Positions 43,817-53,293 of a stretch of 64,000 nt of DNA are shown here, one piece after another; the first letter of the stretch is position 1; each line of letters starts with the position of its first letter. The notes below the pieces were generated by a model, which saw only the letters and a program-made list of their open reading frames with translations, was not told the origin of the DNA and searched no databases. The stretch comes from Noviherbaspirillum soli (GTDB lineage Bacteria; Pseudomonadota; Gammaproteobacteria; Burkholderiales; Burkholderiaceae_D). The stretch is taken from contig NZ_JACYOX010000025.1 in assembly GCF_015352955.1 (NCBI RefSeq), positions 26,687-90,686 on the forward strand, in the 5' to 3' direction. The translations under genes and the position numbers were made by a program.

Positions 43817-45019
43817 ATGCGCTACCGGATCCGGGCCATTTCCGAGACGAATCTCATCATGCAACTGATGGTGGAGGCAGACGATGAAATGGCGGCCCGG
43901 CGCCTGGCCGAGCAGCGGGGACTGCGAGTAGCGACGATCGTGATGGCGCGCCGGCCGCTGGCAGAATTGCTGCGCCCCTCCATGAACAAGGCAGCGCGAC
44001 TACCACTGCTGCTGTTCAGCCGGGAGCTGCTGGCCCTGCTCGAAGCCGGCCTGGGTATTGTGGAAAGCCTGGAAGCGCTGCTTGAGAAGGAAACCGCGGC
44101 TGGTGGGCAGAAGGTGATGCGGCAATTGCTTGCGTGCCTGCGTGAGGGCAAGCGGCTTTCCGTCGCGCTGGCCATGCAGCCCGACGTCTTTCCGCCGCTG
44201 TATGTCGGCATCATCCGCGCGGCCGAAGGCACCAGTGATCTGCCCCGTGCGTTAAGCCGCTTCATTGATTACCGGCAGCGCATGGATAGCCTGCGCGGCA
44301 AGATTGTCAGCGCGGCGATTTACCCGGCCATACTGCTGCTGGTCGGCGGTGGCGTGACCCTTTTCCTGCTGGGCTATGTGGTGCCAAAGTTTGCCCAGGT
44401 CTATCAAGACGTGGGCACTGAACTTCCCTGGCTTTCCCGTCTGATGCTGGAATGGGGCCGGCTTCTCGACGCGCATGGCCTGCATGTCGCTGGTGTGGCT
44501 GCCGTGCTTGTGCCTGTGGCGGCATGGTTGCTGCGTCGCTTCCTGCAAGGAGGTGGGCTGGTGCAACTTGCATCGGCGCTGCCTGGCATGCGGGAGCGAT
44601 TGCGCATCTATGAACTCTCCCGGCTCTATCTGACATTGGGCATGTTGCTGGAAGGCGGCATTGCCGTCGTGCCTGCGATTGATGCGGCATACGGCACGGT
44701 TTCTGCCCCTGCCCGCACTGGCTTGCGGCATGCCGCCGCGCTGATCCAGTCCGGCATGCCGCTTTCAGCAGCGTTCGAGAACCATGGCCTGGTAACGCCT
44801 GTTTCGCTACGCATGCTGCGTGTCGGTGAGCGCGCGGGCCAGCTCGGAAAGATGCTGACCCAGTCAGCAAATTTCTATGAAGGCGAGATCGGACGCTGGA
44901 TCGATCGCTTCACCCGGACCTTCGAGCCCCTGCTGATGGTGGCGATCGGACTGGTGGTCGGCACCATCGTCGTACTGCTGTATATGCCGATTTTTGATCT
45001 GGCAGGCAGTATCGGATGA
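43817..45019 (+). CDS. gspF: Inner-membrane platform protein, GspF/PilC type
   Basis: This 400-residue polytopic protein forms the inner-membrane platform that couples the ATPase to pseudopilus assembly. The N-terminal region (MRYRIRAISETNLIMQLMVE) and two T2SSF domains are visible, the first containing LLLFSRELLALLEAGLGIVE and the second LSRLYLTLGMLLEGGIAVVP. The usual three membrane segments lie near residues 165, 220 and 375. The ATG at 43817 is chosen as the one that gives the family N-terminus. The stop overlaps the gspE start (ATGA), indicating translational coupling. Confidence 0.92.
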   Translation: MRYRIRAISETNLIMQLMVEADDEMAARRLAEQRGLRVATIVMARRPLAELLRPSMNKAARLPLLLFSRELLALLEAGLGIVESLEALLEKETAAGGQKVMRQLLACLREGKRLSVALAMQPDVFPPLYVGIIRAAEGTSDLPRALSRFIDYRQRMDSLRGKIVSAAIYPAILLLVGGGVTLFLLGYVVPKFAQVYQDVGTELPWLSRLMLEWGRLLDAHGLHVAGVAAVLVPVAAWLLRRFLQGGGLVQLASALPGMRERLRIYELSRLYLTLGMLLEGGIAVVPAIDAAYGTVSAPARTGLRHAAALIQSGMPLSAAFENHGLVTPVSLRMLRVGERAGQLGKMLTQSANFYEGEIGRWIDRFTRTFEPLLMVAIGLVVGTIVVLLYMPIFDLAGSIG

Positions 45020-46728
45020 ATGTGCCCACCCTTTCCATCTGCCTGTGCCGCCGACCATGTACGCCGGCCGTGTTCACGCCTGAGCTGTTGCAGCAGGCGC
45101 GTGTGGCTGTGGCAAGTGGCGGCAATGCATTCGAGATGCTTGCCTCGCTTGCCGGCGGCTGCCCGCATTGCGCGCTGGGGGCGATATCCCGGCGGCTGAA
45201 CTGGCCTGCCATGGAAATCGGCGAGATGCAGGCCTGCACGCCGGCATTTGATCTGGCAAGCCTGAACAAGGCCATGCAGAAACAATGCGTGCTGCTGCGC
45301 CAGGCGGCAGGCGCGCTGCTGGCAGTCATTGGCAATCCCTTCGATGCCGACCTGCAGACATGGGCACAGGCGCAGGCAAGCCAGCCCGTCTGCTTCCGCC
45401 TCGCACTGCCTGCCGACATTCAGGCGTATCTGTCGGCACAGGAAAAGTCGGCACGCACCATGGACCAACTCGCCTCCGCCAGCCCGGCCGACCGACGCGA
45501 CACAAGAACCGCCGCCGTGCTCTCATTCGCCTCCGTCAGTGAAGGCGATAGCGGTGCTGTGCAGCTGGTAAATTCGACGCTCTATGACGCGCTGAAAGCG
45601 GGCGCTTCAGACATTCATCTGGAATGCACCGCCGATGGCCTCGTGGTGCGTTACCGTATCGACGGCGTGCTGGCCCATGCTGCCACGTTCCATGGCGGCG
45701 AGCGGGCCGAGCAGGTGATATCGCGCCTGAAGGTGCTGGCGGAACTGGATATTGCGGAGCGGCGGGTGCCTCAGGACGGCAGCTTCAGGGTAGAGGCCAG
45801 CGCCCGTGAAATCGACCTGCGCCTGTCCATCATGCCCAGCATTCATGGTGAGGATGCGGTGATCCGGGTGCTGGACAAACAGGCAATGATCAAGACCTGC
45901 GGCACGCTGACACTGGAAGCGCTGGGCTTTGATGCTCTCTCGCTGGCGACGCTGCGCCAACTTGCCAGCGAACCGTACGGCATGCTGCTGGTGACTGGCC
46001 CAACCGGTTCGGGCAAGACCACCACGCTGTATGCCGCACTGACTGAAATCGACGATGGCTGCGACAAGATCATCACCATTGAAGACCCGGTTGAGTACCA
46101 ATTGCCCGGCATTCTGCAAATTCCGGTGAACGAGAAGAAAGGGCTGACCTTTGCCCGAGGCTTGCGGTCGGTGCTGCGCCATGATCCAGACAAGATCATG
46201 GTTGGTAAGATCCGCGACCGCGAAACCGCGGAGATTGCCGTGCAATCCGCCCTGACTGGCCACCTGGTACTCACCACTGTGCATGCCAATAATGTTTTTG
46301 ACGTGCTTGGTCGCTTTACGCATATGGGCATTGATCCGTATGCATTCGTTTCGGCTCTCAACGGTATCTGGGCACAGCGGCTGATCCGCATCAATTGCCC
46401 GCATTGTGCGCAACCTTATGTGCCAACGCATGCCGAATTGGCGCTTGCCGGGCTCGATGCCTCTGCAATTGGCAATGACTGCTTCAGGCAAGGCGCCGGC
46501 TGCAGTGACTGTCGGGGCACCGGGTATAAGGGACGCAGGTCAATTGCAGAAATCCTGGTTCTCAATGACGAGATCCGTGAGCTTATTGTTGATCGACGGC
46601 CTTTGCGGCAGATTAAGGACGCGGCCCGTCAGGCCGGCACCCGAAGCCTGCGCTCTGCTGCGCTGGAATTAGTAAAAACCGGCGACACCACGCTGGCCGA
46701 AATCAGGCGGGTAACCATGCATGCGTAA
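45016..46728 (+). CDS. gspE: Secretion ATPase, GspE/PilB type
   Basis: This 570-residue cytosolic hexameric ATPase powers the pseudopilus. Walker A is GPTGSGKTTTLYAAL (near residue 329), the Asp box precedes TIEDPVEY, and Walker B with the His box is present (TGHLVLTTVHANN). A zinc-binding set C-x2-C and C-x2-C is visible (NCPHCAQPY and CSDCRGTGYKG). The N-terminal domain (residues 1-150) is divergent and cysteine-rich (SICLCRRPC), unlike standard GspE. One unusual feature is KIRDRETAEIAVQSA, where most relatives have E or G-E-I-R-D. It overlaps gspF by 4 bases. Confidence 0.92.
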   Translation: MNVPTLSICLCRRPCTPAVFTPELLQQARVAVASGGNAFEMLASLAGGCPHCALGAISRRLNWPAMEIGEMQACTPAFDLASLNKAMQKQCVLLRQAAGALLAVIGNPFDADLQTWAQAQASQPVCFRLALPADIQAYLSAQEKSARTMDQLASASPADRRDTRTAAVLSFASVSEGDSGAVQLVNSTLYDALKAGASDIHLECTADGLVVRYRIDGVLAHAATFHGGERAEQVISRLKVLAELDIAERRVPQDGSFRVEASAREIDLRLSIMPSIHGEDAVIRVLDKQAMIKTCGTLTLEALGFDALSLATLRQLASEPYGMLLVTGPTGSGKTTTLYAALTEIDDGCDKIITIEDPVEYQLPGILQIPVNEKKGLTFARGLRSVLRHDPDKIMVGKIRDRETAEIAVQSALTGHLVLTTVHANNVFDVLGRFTHMGIDPYAFVSALNGIWAQRLIRINCPHCAQPYVPTHAELALAGLDASAIGNDCFRQGAGCSDCRGTGYKGRRSIAEILVLNDEIRELIVDRRPLRQIKDAARQAGTRSLRSAALELVKTGDTTLAEIRRVTMHA

Positions 46729-47542
46729 TCTACTGTTTACGCAACTACACATCGGCATCGGCCAAAGGTCGATGGGCATGGCCTTGTTCAAGGGCGGGTT
46801 ACGTCCCGGCATGCCCCGATTCATTGAGCATCCGCGCAGTGGCACGGAAGCGCATGACCTTGCCCATTTGCTGAAGAGCCTGCCCGCGCGGAGCGGCTTT
46901 TTTCGGCCCCGGTTCGCAAGCATCACCATTGCCGACAGCCTGGTGCGCCTGTTCATGGTAACGCCGCCGCCGAACGCGGCAGGGCGAGCCGACCTTGAAG
47001 CAGCCGCGGCGATACGATTTCAGACCCTGTATGGCGGGCCGCCCAGCCAGTGGACGATACAGGCGCCATGGCATCCCGGCCGGGCATTTCTCGCCTGCGC
47101 CCTCCCTGCCGCGCTGCATGCCGTGCTATTGCAAGGCATGGCTGAGCACAATCTGGTGCTGATGGAGATTGCCCCACGCTTCGTGGCGGTGTGGAACCGT
47201 TGGCGGCGACATATTCGGCTTGACACCTGGTTTGTCGTCATCGAGGAGGATCACCTGACCCTGGCGATACTGTCCGGATATAACGTGACCGCATTGCGCG
47301 CCACGCGCTTACCACAGCCTTTGTATAACCTTGCGCACTGGCTGACAGCGCATCTGCAATGTGAGGCGCTGGTGCTCGGTTTTCCATTGCCGGCATTGGT
47401 CCAGTTCTGCGGATACCTGGTTGAGGCACTTCCTGAGAAGTGCGACGGCATGGTGTTCCAGCGGCTTGGCATGCGAGCCCCGTTTGCAGCGCCACGCGCA
47501 GATGGGCCAGGAATAGAGCTGGCGTTATCCGGCGCACCATGA
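46721..47542 (+). CDS. Assembly-platform protein, PilM/GspL cytoplasmic-like
   Basis: This 273-residue protein has no recognised signature of its own. Its place before PilN-, PilO- and PilP-like genes is that of PilM or the cytoplasmic half of GspL, an actin-like domain that contacts the ATPase. It starts inside the gspE end (8-base overlap). Sequence such as LVRLFMVTPPPNAAGRADLE and WFVVIEEDHLTLAILSGYNV has the alternating beta-alpha look of that fold. It is shorter than PilM (about 350), so part of the fold may be missing. The call is mainly contextual. Confidence 0.6.
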   Translation: MRNLLFTQLHIGIGQRSMGMALFKGGLRPGMPRFIEHPRSGTEAHDLAHLLKSLPARSGFFRPRFASITIADSLVRLFMVTPPPNAAGRADLEAAAAIRFQTLYGGPPSQWTIQAPWHPGRAFLACALPAALHAVLLQGMAEHNLVLMEIAPRFVAVWNRWRRHIRLDTWFVVIEEDHLTLAILSGYNVTALRATRLPQPLYNLAHWLTAHLQCEALVLGFPLPALVQFCGYLVEALPEKCDGMVFQRLGMRAPFAAPRADGPGIELALSGAP

Positions 47543-48090
47543 TGAAACGACTGCCTATTGACTTTGCGCCCCACTCCCCAGCCACGGCACTGGCACGCAT
47601 GGGCGTGCCGGCGCTGATCACTCTGGCGTTGGGTATCGGCATTTTCCTGTACGGCGCACTGCAAGCGGTGCGCTGCGTCGGCATCCTGCGCCAGCAGGCC
47701 GCGCATTTACAAACACTGCGGCAGCAAACAGAGCGACGGCCTGCCATTGCAGCGCCGGCAGAACCGGTGCCAATCCCGGCGAGCCAGGCCGCGGCTGTTA
47801 ATCGCGCGGTACGGCAACTCAATTTGCCATGGCGCGATGTATTCGATGCGCTTGAAGCGGCAAGCCGCCCCGGACTGGCGTTGCTCGCGCTCGAGTCCAA
47901 GGCAGGCGCTCATGTCTTCAAGGGCGTAGCGGAGAGCAAGGAAATGGAGGACATGCTCGCTTACATTGACCGCCTGAAGCAACAGCAGCTGGTCCGGTCG
48001 GCCGTGTTGACCAGGCATGAAACCAATGAGCGCGAACCCGGCAAGCCGATTCGCTTCCATTTCGAAGTGCAATGGAAAACCGGGCCATGA
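47539..48090 (+). CDS. PilN/GspL-like inner-membrane protein
   Basis: This 183-residue bitopic protein starts at ATG 47539, overlapping the previous stop. One transmembrane helix covers about residues 20-40 (LITLALGIGIFLYGAL). A coiled-coil-like segment (LRQQAAHLQTLRQQTERRPA) and a ferredoxin-like C-terminal domain (LALLALESKAGAHVFKGVAE, VLTRHETNEREPGKPIRFHF) follow. Both size and topology match PilN of type IV pili. It probably pairs with the next gene product to align the inner-membrane platform with the secretin. Confidence 0.75.
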   Translation: MMKRLPIDFAPHSPATALARMGVPALITLALGIGIFLYGALQAVRCVGILRQQAAHLQTLRQQTERRPAIAAPAEPVPIPASQAAAVNRAVRQLNLPWRDVFDALEAASRPGLALLALESKAGAHVFKGVAESKEMEDMLAYIDRLKQQQLVRSAVLTRHETNEREPGKPIRFHFEVQWKTGP

Positions 48091-48710
48091 TACGGCCTGG
48101 CCAGCATGTTGCACGGACCAGGATGGTGCTGGCGCTTTATTGGCCTGGCTGGACCTGGTTCATGGGCCTGCTTTTTTCGCTGACAGGCGCGGCACTCGTG
48201 CTTTTGGCGGTTCCCGCCTGGCAGGGGCAGATCAGGCAAGGCGAGCATGCGCTCCTGCAGAGGCAACAGGAAAGCGAACTCAAAAGCGCGCTGCCGGCAG
48301 TGCCAATGCAGCCGGTGGCTTCCCGTGAGCGGAAGCAGCTACAGGCATTTTATGCACTGCTCGGGCAGACGCGTCATGTTGAACAGCAGCTCAGGACGAT
48401 CTTTGCGCTGGCCGAGAAGCATCACATCGCTTTCCGGCAGGCTGACTACAAGACCAGCCATCATAGGGAGGGCCGCTATGCGACATTGCAGATTGGCTTG
48501 CCGGTCCAGGCCACTTATCCTGCGATTCGCCGGTTCGTGGAAGACGTGCTGCTTGCCATTCCGTTTGCTTCCCTCGATGAGATCGCGCTGCGCCGTGAAA
48601 CACCTGCCAGCACGGTGCTGGAAGCGACGTTGCGGTTTACCGTGTTCCTGGAAAGCGATGAGACAGAGCTGATCTCAACATCGGTCGCAACAGAGGGCGG
48701 CGCGCCATGA
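48087..48710 (+). CDS. PilO/GspM-like inner-membrane protein
   Basis: This 207-residue bitopic protein starts at ATG 48087 with a 4-base overlap with the previous gene. A helix near residues 20-42 (WFMGLLFSLTGAALVLLAVP) is followed by a helical linker (RQGEHALLQRQQESELKSAL) and a ferredoxin-like domain (LRTIFALAEKHHIAFRQADY, YATLQIGLPVQATYPAIRRF). Position and layout match PilO/GspM, the heterodimer partner of the preceding protein. Confidence 0.75.
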   Translation: MIRPGQHVARTRMVLALYWPGWTWFMGLLFSLTGAALVLLAVPAWQGQIRQGEHALLQRQQESELKSALPAVPMQPVASRERKQLQAFYALLGQTRHVEQQLRTIFALAEKHHIAFRQADYKTSHHREGRYATLQIGLPVQATYPAIRRFVEDVLLAIPFASLDEIALRRETPASTVLEATLRFTVFLESDETELISTSVATEGGAP

Positions 48711-49225
48711 GCCGGCGTCACTGGCTGCTTGCTGCATGCCTGATGGGCAGTCTCTGGCTGGTGCTCTCCAGGCCTGATACCGCGGACAGCGCCAGGAACG
48801 CGCCCAGCCGAACGGCAGCCGTACCGGCACCCGTCGGGAAACCATCACAAGGTAGGCGGCCGGTGCCAGCCGAGTTGCATCTGTCTGGACTGCATGAAAG
48901 GGAAACACGGATAGGCGGCGCGGGGGCCGGCATTGCCGGCGCAAACCTGTTCGACAGCCAGTCATGGACACCGTCACCGGTTGTTCCTGCCAGCCGGCGG
49001 GAACAGCCGGCCGCGCCGCCGCTGCCCTACCGCTACGTAGGCAAGAAGTTCGACGGCATGGAATGGGAAGTGTATCTGGCGCGTGGCGATGAGCCTGTCG
49101 TTGTGCGGGAGCAGTCCGTTCTTGACGCAAGCTATCGGGTTACCCGCATCAAGCCGCCATTACTGTCTCTGATTTTTCTGCCCTTGAACCAGGTACAGAC
49201 CATGACTATTGGAGATGCTGACTGA
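48707..49225 (+). CDS. PilP/GspC-like periplasmic linker protein
   Basis: This 172-residue protein has an N-terminal membrane anchor (RRHWLLAACLMGSLWLVLS), a Pro/Ala-rich linker to about residue 90, and a compact beta domain (YRYVGKKFDGMEWEVYLARG, VLDASYRVTRIKPPLLSLIF) like the HR domain of GspC/PilP that binds the secretin. It overlaps its neighbours by 4 bases and 1 base. NCBI-style naming calls such proteins part of 'secretion system X'; I know this from general naming, not from a search. Confidence 0.72.
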   Translation: MSRRHWLLAACLMGSLWLVLSRPDTADSARNAPSRTAAVPAPVGKPSQGRRPVPAELHLSGLHERETRIGGAGAGIAGANLFDSQSWTPSPVVPASRREQPAAPPLPYRYVGKKFDGMEWEVYLARGDEPVVVREQSVLDASYRVTRIKPPLLSLIFLPLNQVQTMTIGDAD

Positions 49226-51648
49226 TGCATGTCGCGCCACATGACTATCCCAGACATGGGCGAAGGCCTGGCATGCACAGGAAGATCCTCATTGTCTGCA
49301 TCGGCATCGGCATGCTGCTGGCCGGCTGCGCCGGGCAGGACGCTTATCTAAGCGGCAGGAAGCTGCTTGCCGAAGGCAACGCTTTCGCGAGCCTTGAGAA
49401 ATTTCAGGAGGCATTGCGGCAGGCCCCCCGCGCCGCGCCGTACCGGACAGCCTATCTTGCGGCCCGCGAGCGCGCAGTGGCAGACATCATGGCGCAGGCT
49501 GGGCAGGCAGAACAGGCCGCGCGCTGGAGCGAGGCCAGGGGGCTTTACCTGCGGGTGCTGCAGGCTCACCCGGCCAACGAGCCGGCACGTGCCGCCTTGC
49601 AGTCGCTGGACGTCAAGACGCGCCATGCGGGGCTGCTGAAACAAGCTCGTCAGGCCATGGACAGCAAGGACCCGGACAGCGCGATGGCGACCTTGCGCGT
49701 CATCCTGACTGAAGACCCGCAGCAGGAGGAAGCGCTGAAGCTGCGCCGCCTGCTGGCCGGTAAGGCAGACCGTGCGGCAGCCGAGCCTGCGCTGGCGACA
49801 GCCTACAAGATGCCTGTCACCATCGAGTTCCGGGAAGCATCGTTAAAGCAGGTGTTCGAAGTACTGTCGCGCACATCGGGCCTGAATTTCCTGTTCGACA
49901 AGGATGTGAAGACGGAGCAGAAAACCTCGATTTTTCTGAAGAACAGCACGGTTGCTGCTGCAGTCCATTTCATCCTGCTGACCAACCAGCTGGAACAGCA
50001 GGTGCTCGACGCCAACACCATCCTGGTTTATCCGAACACGGCAGCCAAGCAGAAGGACTATCAGGAAATGATGGTGAAGACCTTCTTCCTCGCCAATGCC
50101 GATGCGAGGACCGTGGCCAATTCTCTCAAGACCATTGCCAGAACAAGGGATGTGGTGGTCGATGAAAAGCTCAATCTGCTGATTGTGCGGGACAGCCCGG
50201 AAGCCATCGGCATTGCCGAAAAGCTGGTTGCCATTCAGGATCTGCCGGAACCCGAGGTGATGCTGGAGGTCGAGATCCTGGAAGTCAAGCGTACCCGGCT
50301 GATGGAACTGGGCGTCAAATGGCCCGACACCCTGACGCTGACGCCACTGCCGGCAAGCGCCGGCGCGGCGCTGACGATGCGTGACCTGGGCGGCCTCAAC
50401 GCCGCTGGCATAGGCGCCTCGCTTGCGCCTGCCATCATCAATGCCAGGCAACAGGATTCCGATGCCAATATTCTGGCCAATCCCCGCATCCGCGCTCGCA
50501 ATCATGAAAAGGCGAAGATCCTGATCGGCGAGCGCGTGCCCAATATCACGACCACATCCACGGCCACCGGCTTCGTGTCGGAAGCGATCAATTATGTCGA
50601 CGTCGGCCTGAAGCTCGATGTCGAGCCGACAATCTATCTCGACGGCGATGTCGCCATCAAGGTGGCGCTCGAAGTCAGCAATATTGTCAGCCAGTTGCAG
50701 ACCAAGTCCGGCACGGTCGCTTACCAGATAGGCACACGCACCGCCAGCACGGTGCTCAGGCTCAAGGATGGCGAAAACCAGGTGCTCGCCGGGCTGATCA
50801 ATGATGAAGATCGCAACAGTGCCAGCAAGCTGCCCTTCCTGGGCAACATCCCGCTTGTTGGCCGTCTGTTTGGCAGCAGGACAGACAACAACCAGAAGAC
50901 CGAAATCGTTCTGTCGATTACGCCCCGCATCATTCACCAGCTGCACCGCCCTCAGGCCGAACTGGCCCAATTCCGGGCGGGAACGGAAAACAGCCTGCGC
51001 AATCGTCCGGACGGCGTGCCGGCGGCCAGCGCCGGACCCGCTGTGGGGCAAGCAAAGCCGGTGTTGACGCCGGCTGCCACAAGATCGTCGCCAGCACTGA
51101 CAGCACCAGCGGCACCGGCGGCAGGCCAGAACAGTGATCCACGGTCGATGGCGGTTTCCGACCCGGGATATCGGACAGCCCAGGCCGACGCCAGCCCTGG
51201 CAGCCAGAACGGCCTGGCGGCCGCCGGCGCCGAGCCATCGTTCCTGCAGTGGCAAGGTCCGGCACAGGTCAATGCCGGCAACAGCCTGTTCATGCAGATC
51301 GTCGTGCAGGCCAGGCAGCCGGTAGTGAGCTTGCCGCTCACGGTGGAATTCGATCACAAGGTGTTGCAGGTCATCATGGTGGCGGAAGGCGAATGGTTAA
51401 AGACGGATAATGCGCAGACCAGCTTTTCGAGCAGGGTGGAGCCGCAGGGGCAGGTTACGTTGAATGGCCAACGCAACGGTGCGGATGGCGCTATCGGCAG
51501 CGGTGTCTTTGCCACGATACAGTTTCGTGCCCTCGGGCCGGTGGAGGCAAGCAGCATCCGCTTGTCCCGCGCTGCGCCAGTCGGCGCCAACGGCCAGTCC
51601 ATTCCCATGCCGCTGCCGGCGGCGCACCTCCTGCGGATACTGCCTTGA
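49225..51648 (+). CDS. gspD: Lipoprotein secretin (GspD/PilQ type) with C-terminal cohesin-like domain
   Basis: This 807-residue outer-membrane secretin forms the exit channel. A lipoprotein signal ends in LLAGC (Cys35). TPR-like helices lie at about residues 40-185, an N0/STN domain at about 193-270 (VTIEFREASLKQVFEVLSRT) and an N1 domain at about 280-345. The secretin core spans about 345-575 (NARQQDSDANILANPRIRAR, VPNITTTS, GENQVLAGLI, LPFLGNIPLVGRLFGS, EIVLSITPRII). A Pro/Ala linker leads to a cohesin-type domain at about 680-800 (LQWQGPAQVNAGNSLFMQIV, VEFDHKVLQVIMVAEGEWLK). ATG 49225 overlaps the previous stop; ATG 49273 would also keep the signal and has GAAGG upstream. No separate pilotin is needed because the protein is itself lipidated. 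Confidence 0.9.
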   Translation: MHVAPHDYPRHGRRPGMHRKILIVCIGIGMLLAGCAGQDAYLSGRKLLAEGNAFASLEKFQEALRQAPRAAPYRTAYLAARERAVADIMAQAGQAEQAARWSEARGLYLRVLQAHPANEPARAALQSLDVKTRHAGLLKQARQAMDSKDPDSAMATLRVILTEDPQQEEALKLRRLLAGKADRAAAEPALATAYKMPVTIEFREASLKQVFEVLSRTSGLNFLFDKDVKTEQKTSIFLKNSTVAAAVHFILLTNQLEQQVLDANTILVYPNTAAKQKDYQEMMVKTFFLANADARTVANSLKTIARTRDVVVDEKLNLLIVRDSPEAIGIAEKLVAIQDLPEPEVMLEVEILEVKRTRLMELGVKWPDTLTLTPLPASAGAALTMRDLGGLNAAGIGASLAPAIINARQQDSDANILANPRIRARNHEKAKILIGERVPNITTTSTATGFVSEAINYVDVGLKLDVEPTIYLDGDVAIKVALEVSNIVSQLQTKSGTVAYQIGTRTASTVLRLKDGENQVLAGLINDEDRNSASKLPFLGNIPLVGRLFGSRTDNNQKTEIVLSITPRIIHQLHRPQAELAQFRAGTENSLRNRPDGVPAASAGPAVGQAKPVLTPAATRSSPALTAPAAPAAGQNSDPRSMAVSDPGYRTAQADASPGSQNGLAAAGAEPSFLQWQGPAQVNAGNSLFMQIVVQARQPVVSLPLTVEFDHKVLQVIMVAEGEWLKTDNAQTSFSSRVEPQGQVTLNGQRNGADGAIGSGVFATIQFRALGPVEASSIRLSRAAPVGANGQSIPMPLPAAHLLRILP

Positions 51649-51650
51649 AC

Positions 51651-52139
51651 ATGCGCTTGCACCAGGCAGGCAAGCGCCGTGGCTTCACGCTGATCGAGCT
51701 CCTGTTAACGCTTGCGATCCTGGCGGTGATGTCCAGCCTGGTGCTGCCACTTGCGCAAATCTCGTCGCAAAGAGTACGCGAGCAGGCATTGCGGCAGGCA
51801 TTGTGGCAGATACGTCATGCGCTGGATGAGCACAAGCGTGCCGTTGATGAAGGGCGGGTTGCGCGGGAAGCCGGCACATCGGGCTATCCAAAAAGTCTGG
51901 ATGTCCTGGTGAAAGGCGTGCCCGACCAGCGCGACCCCGGACGCCGCAAGATTTACTTTCTGCGCCGCGTGCCGCCGGATCCGATGCAGAATAATCCGGA
52001 AGGCTCTGCCTCGGCGTCGTGGGGCAAGCGCAGCTACGCCAGCGAGGCGGCCGATCCGCAGGAAGGGGACGATGTCTATGACGTCTACTCCACCGCGCCG
52101 GGGACAGGCTTGAATGGCATTCCTTACAGGAACTGGTGA
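51651..52139 (+). CDS. Minor pseudopilin
   Basis: This 162-residue prepilin-like protein has the class III signal KRRGFTLIELLLTLAILAVM with Glu at +5. A GspG-like body follows (IRHALDEHKRAVDEGRVARE, then FLRRVPPDPMQN). Both ATG 51651 and TTG 51645 are possible starts; the second overlaps the gspD stop. It is longer in the loop region than GspG and probably caps or initiates the pseudopilus. Confidence 0.85.
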   Translation: MRLHQAGKRRGFTLIELLLTLAILAVMSSLVLPLAQISSQRVREQALRQALWQIRHALDEHKRAVDEGRVAREAGTSGYPKSLDVLVKGVPDQRDPGRRKIYFLRRVPPDPMQNNPEGSASASWGKRSYASEAADPQEGDDVYDVYSTAPGTGLNGIPYRNW

Positions 52140-52143
52140 GCCA

Positions 52144-52557
52144 ATGAAGCGCCGAGCCACGAGACGGGTGAGACCTACCATGGGTAAGGCAGGCAGCGGT
52201 TATACCCTGATGGAGCTGCTCGTCGTGCTGGCCATTGTTGCGCTGCTGCTCAGTGTGGCGGCACCGCGCTACTTCCAGAGCCTGGATACGGCCCGGGAAA
52301 CCATCCTGGTGGAAAATCTGGCGCGGGTCCGGGAAACCATCGACAGGTTTCATGGCGATACGGGTCGCTACCCAGAATCGCTGGAAGAGCTGGTGGAACA
52401 GCATTACTTGCGCGCCTTGCCGGTCGATCCGGTGGCCGAGAGCCAGACTAGCTGGATCGTCATTGCCCCAGAGCCATCGGACAAGGGCGCAGTCAAAGAC
52501 ATCCGAAGTGCTGCGCCAGGCACAGCGCGTAACGGTCAGGCTTATTCAGCACTGTGA
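52144..52557 (+). CDS. Minor pseudopilin
   Basis: This 137-residue prepilin-like protein has GSGYTLMELLVVLAIVALLL, cleaved before Tyr, with Glu at +5. The body contains DRFHGDTGRYPESLEELVEQ and ALPVDPVAESQTSWIVIAPE, as in GspG-type pseudopilins. The start at ATG 52144 has GGTGAG upstream, 4 bases after the previous stop. Confidence 0.85.
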   Translation: MKRRATRRVRPTMGKAGSGYTLMELLVVLAIVALLLSVAAPRYFQSLDTARETILVENLARVRETIDRFHGDTGRYPESLEELVEQHYLRALPVDPVAESQTSWIVIAPEPSDKGAVKDIRSAAPGTARNGQAYSAL

Positions 52558-53054
52558 TGCAGCGCCACGCGACGCCTATCCAGACCGTGCGTGGCCGTCA
52601 CAGTGCTTGCGCCGGCTTCACTTATCTGGCCCTGCTGATCGCCCTTGGCCTGATGACGTTGACGAGCACAATGACGGTGCGGCTAGGCGCACGCTTTGCT
52701 CGCGCAGCGGCGGAAGAGGAACTGATTGGAACAGGCATGGCTTACCGCGCTGCGCTGCTCAGCTATGCCCGTGCCACGCCAGTGGATATGCAACGCCGGC
52801 CAGCCCGGCTGGAAGACTTGCTGAAGGATCCGCGCTATCCAGCCGTACGCCGGCATTTGCGCAAGCTGTATGCTGACCCGATCACAGGCGAGGTTTCCTG
52901 GGGAATCGTGTATGCCAATGACGGTAGCGGGATCATTGGCGTCTATAGCCTGTCTGATGAGCCTGTCACCGTAAAGCGGGCTGTCAGGCCCGGGATTGCA
53001 GGCCAGGGGCAAGCGCAGTCCTATCGGGACTGGAAATTTCTCAGCACGCAATAG
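52554..53054 (+). CDS. Pseudopilin-like protein lacking Glu+5 (GspK-like position)
   Basis: This 166-residue protein is the last of the operon, starting at GTG 52554 (or ATG 52557) and overlapping the previous gene. The N-terminal signal [20 protein letters not shown] has a cleavable Gly-Phe, but Ala replaces Glu at +5. Loss of Glu+5 is the hallmark of GspK or tip pseudopilins. The body ([40 protein letters not shown]) is shorter than true GspK. It may be the pseudopilus tip. Confidence 0.8.
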   Translation: MMQRHATPIQTVRGRHSACAGFTYLALLIALGLMTLTSTMTVRLGARFARAAAEEELIGTGMAYRAALLSYARATPVDMQRRPARLEDLLKDPRYPAVRRHLRKLYADPITGEVSWGIVYANDGSGIIGVYSLSDEPVTVKRAVRPGIAGQGQAQSYRDWKFLSTQ

Positions 53055-53293
53055 GCAAGGCACCTGCCACACGAGACATAGCCAGCGCGCTACAGTGCCC
53101 TGCCCGCTTCCTGCTTTGCCGCGCTGCCTCGTCGGATGCCATGTCACGCTGCTGCCGACGCGTGGCGGCAGACAGCAGGATGAGAAAGGCCATTGACCGC
53201 AACCTACTGATGGCGTCCAAAGTGACCCAGGACACCGACACGGCGCTTACCGCCGGCTTATCCTGTGTCATCGACCAGCCCTGATATCGATCC

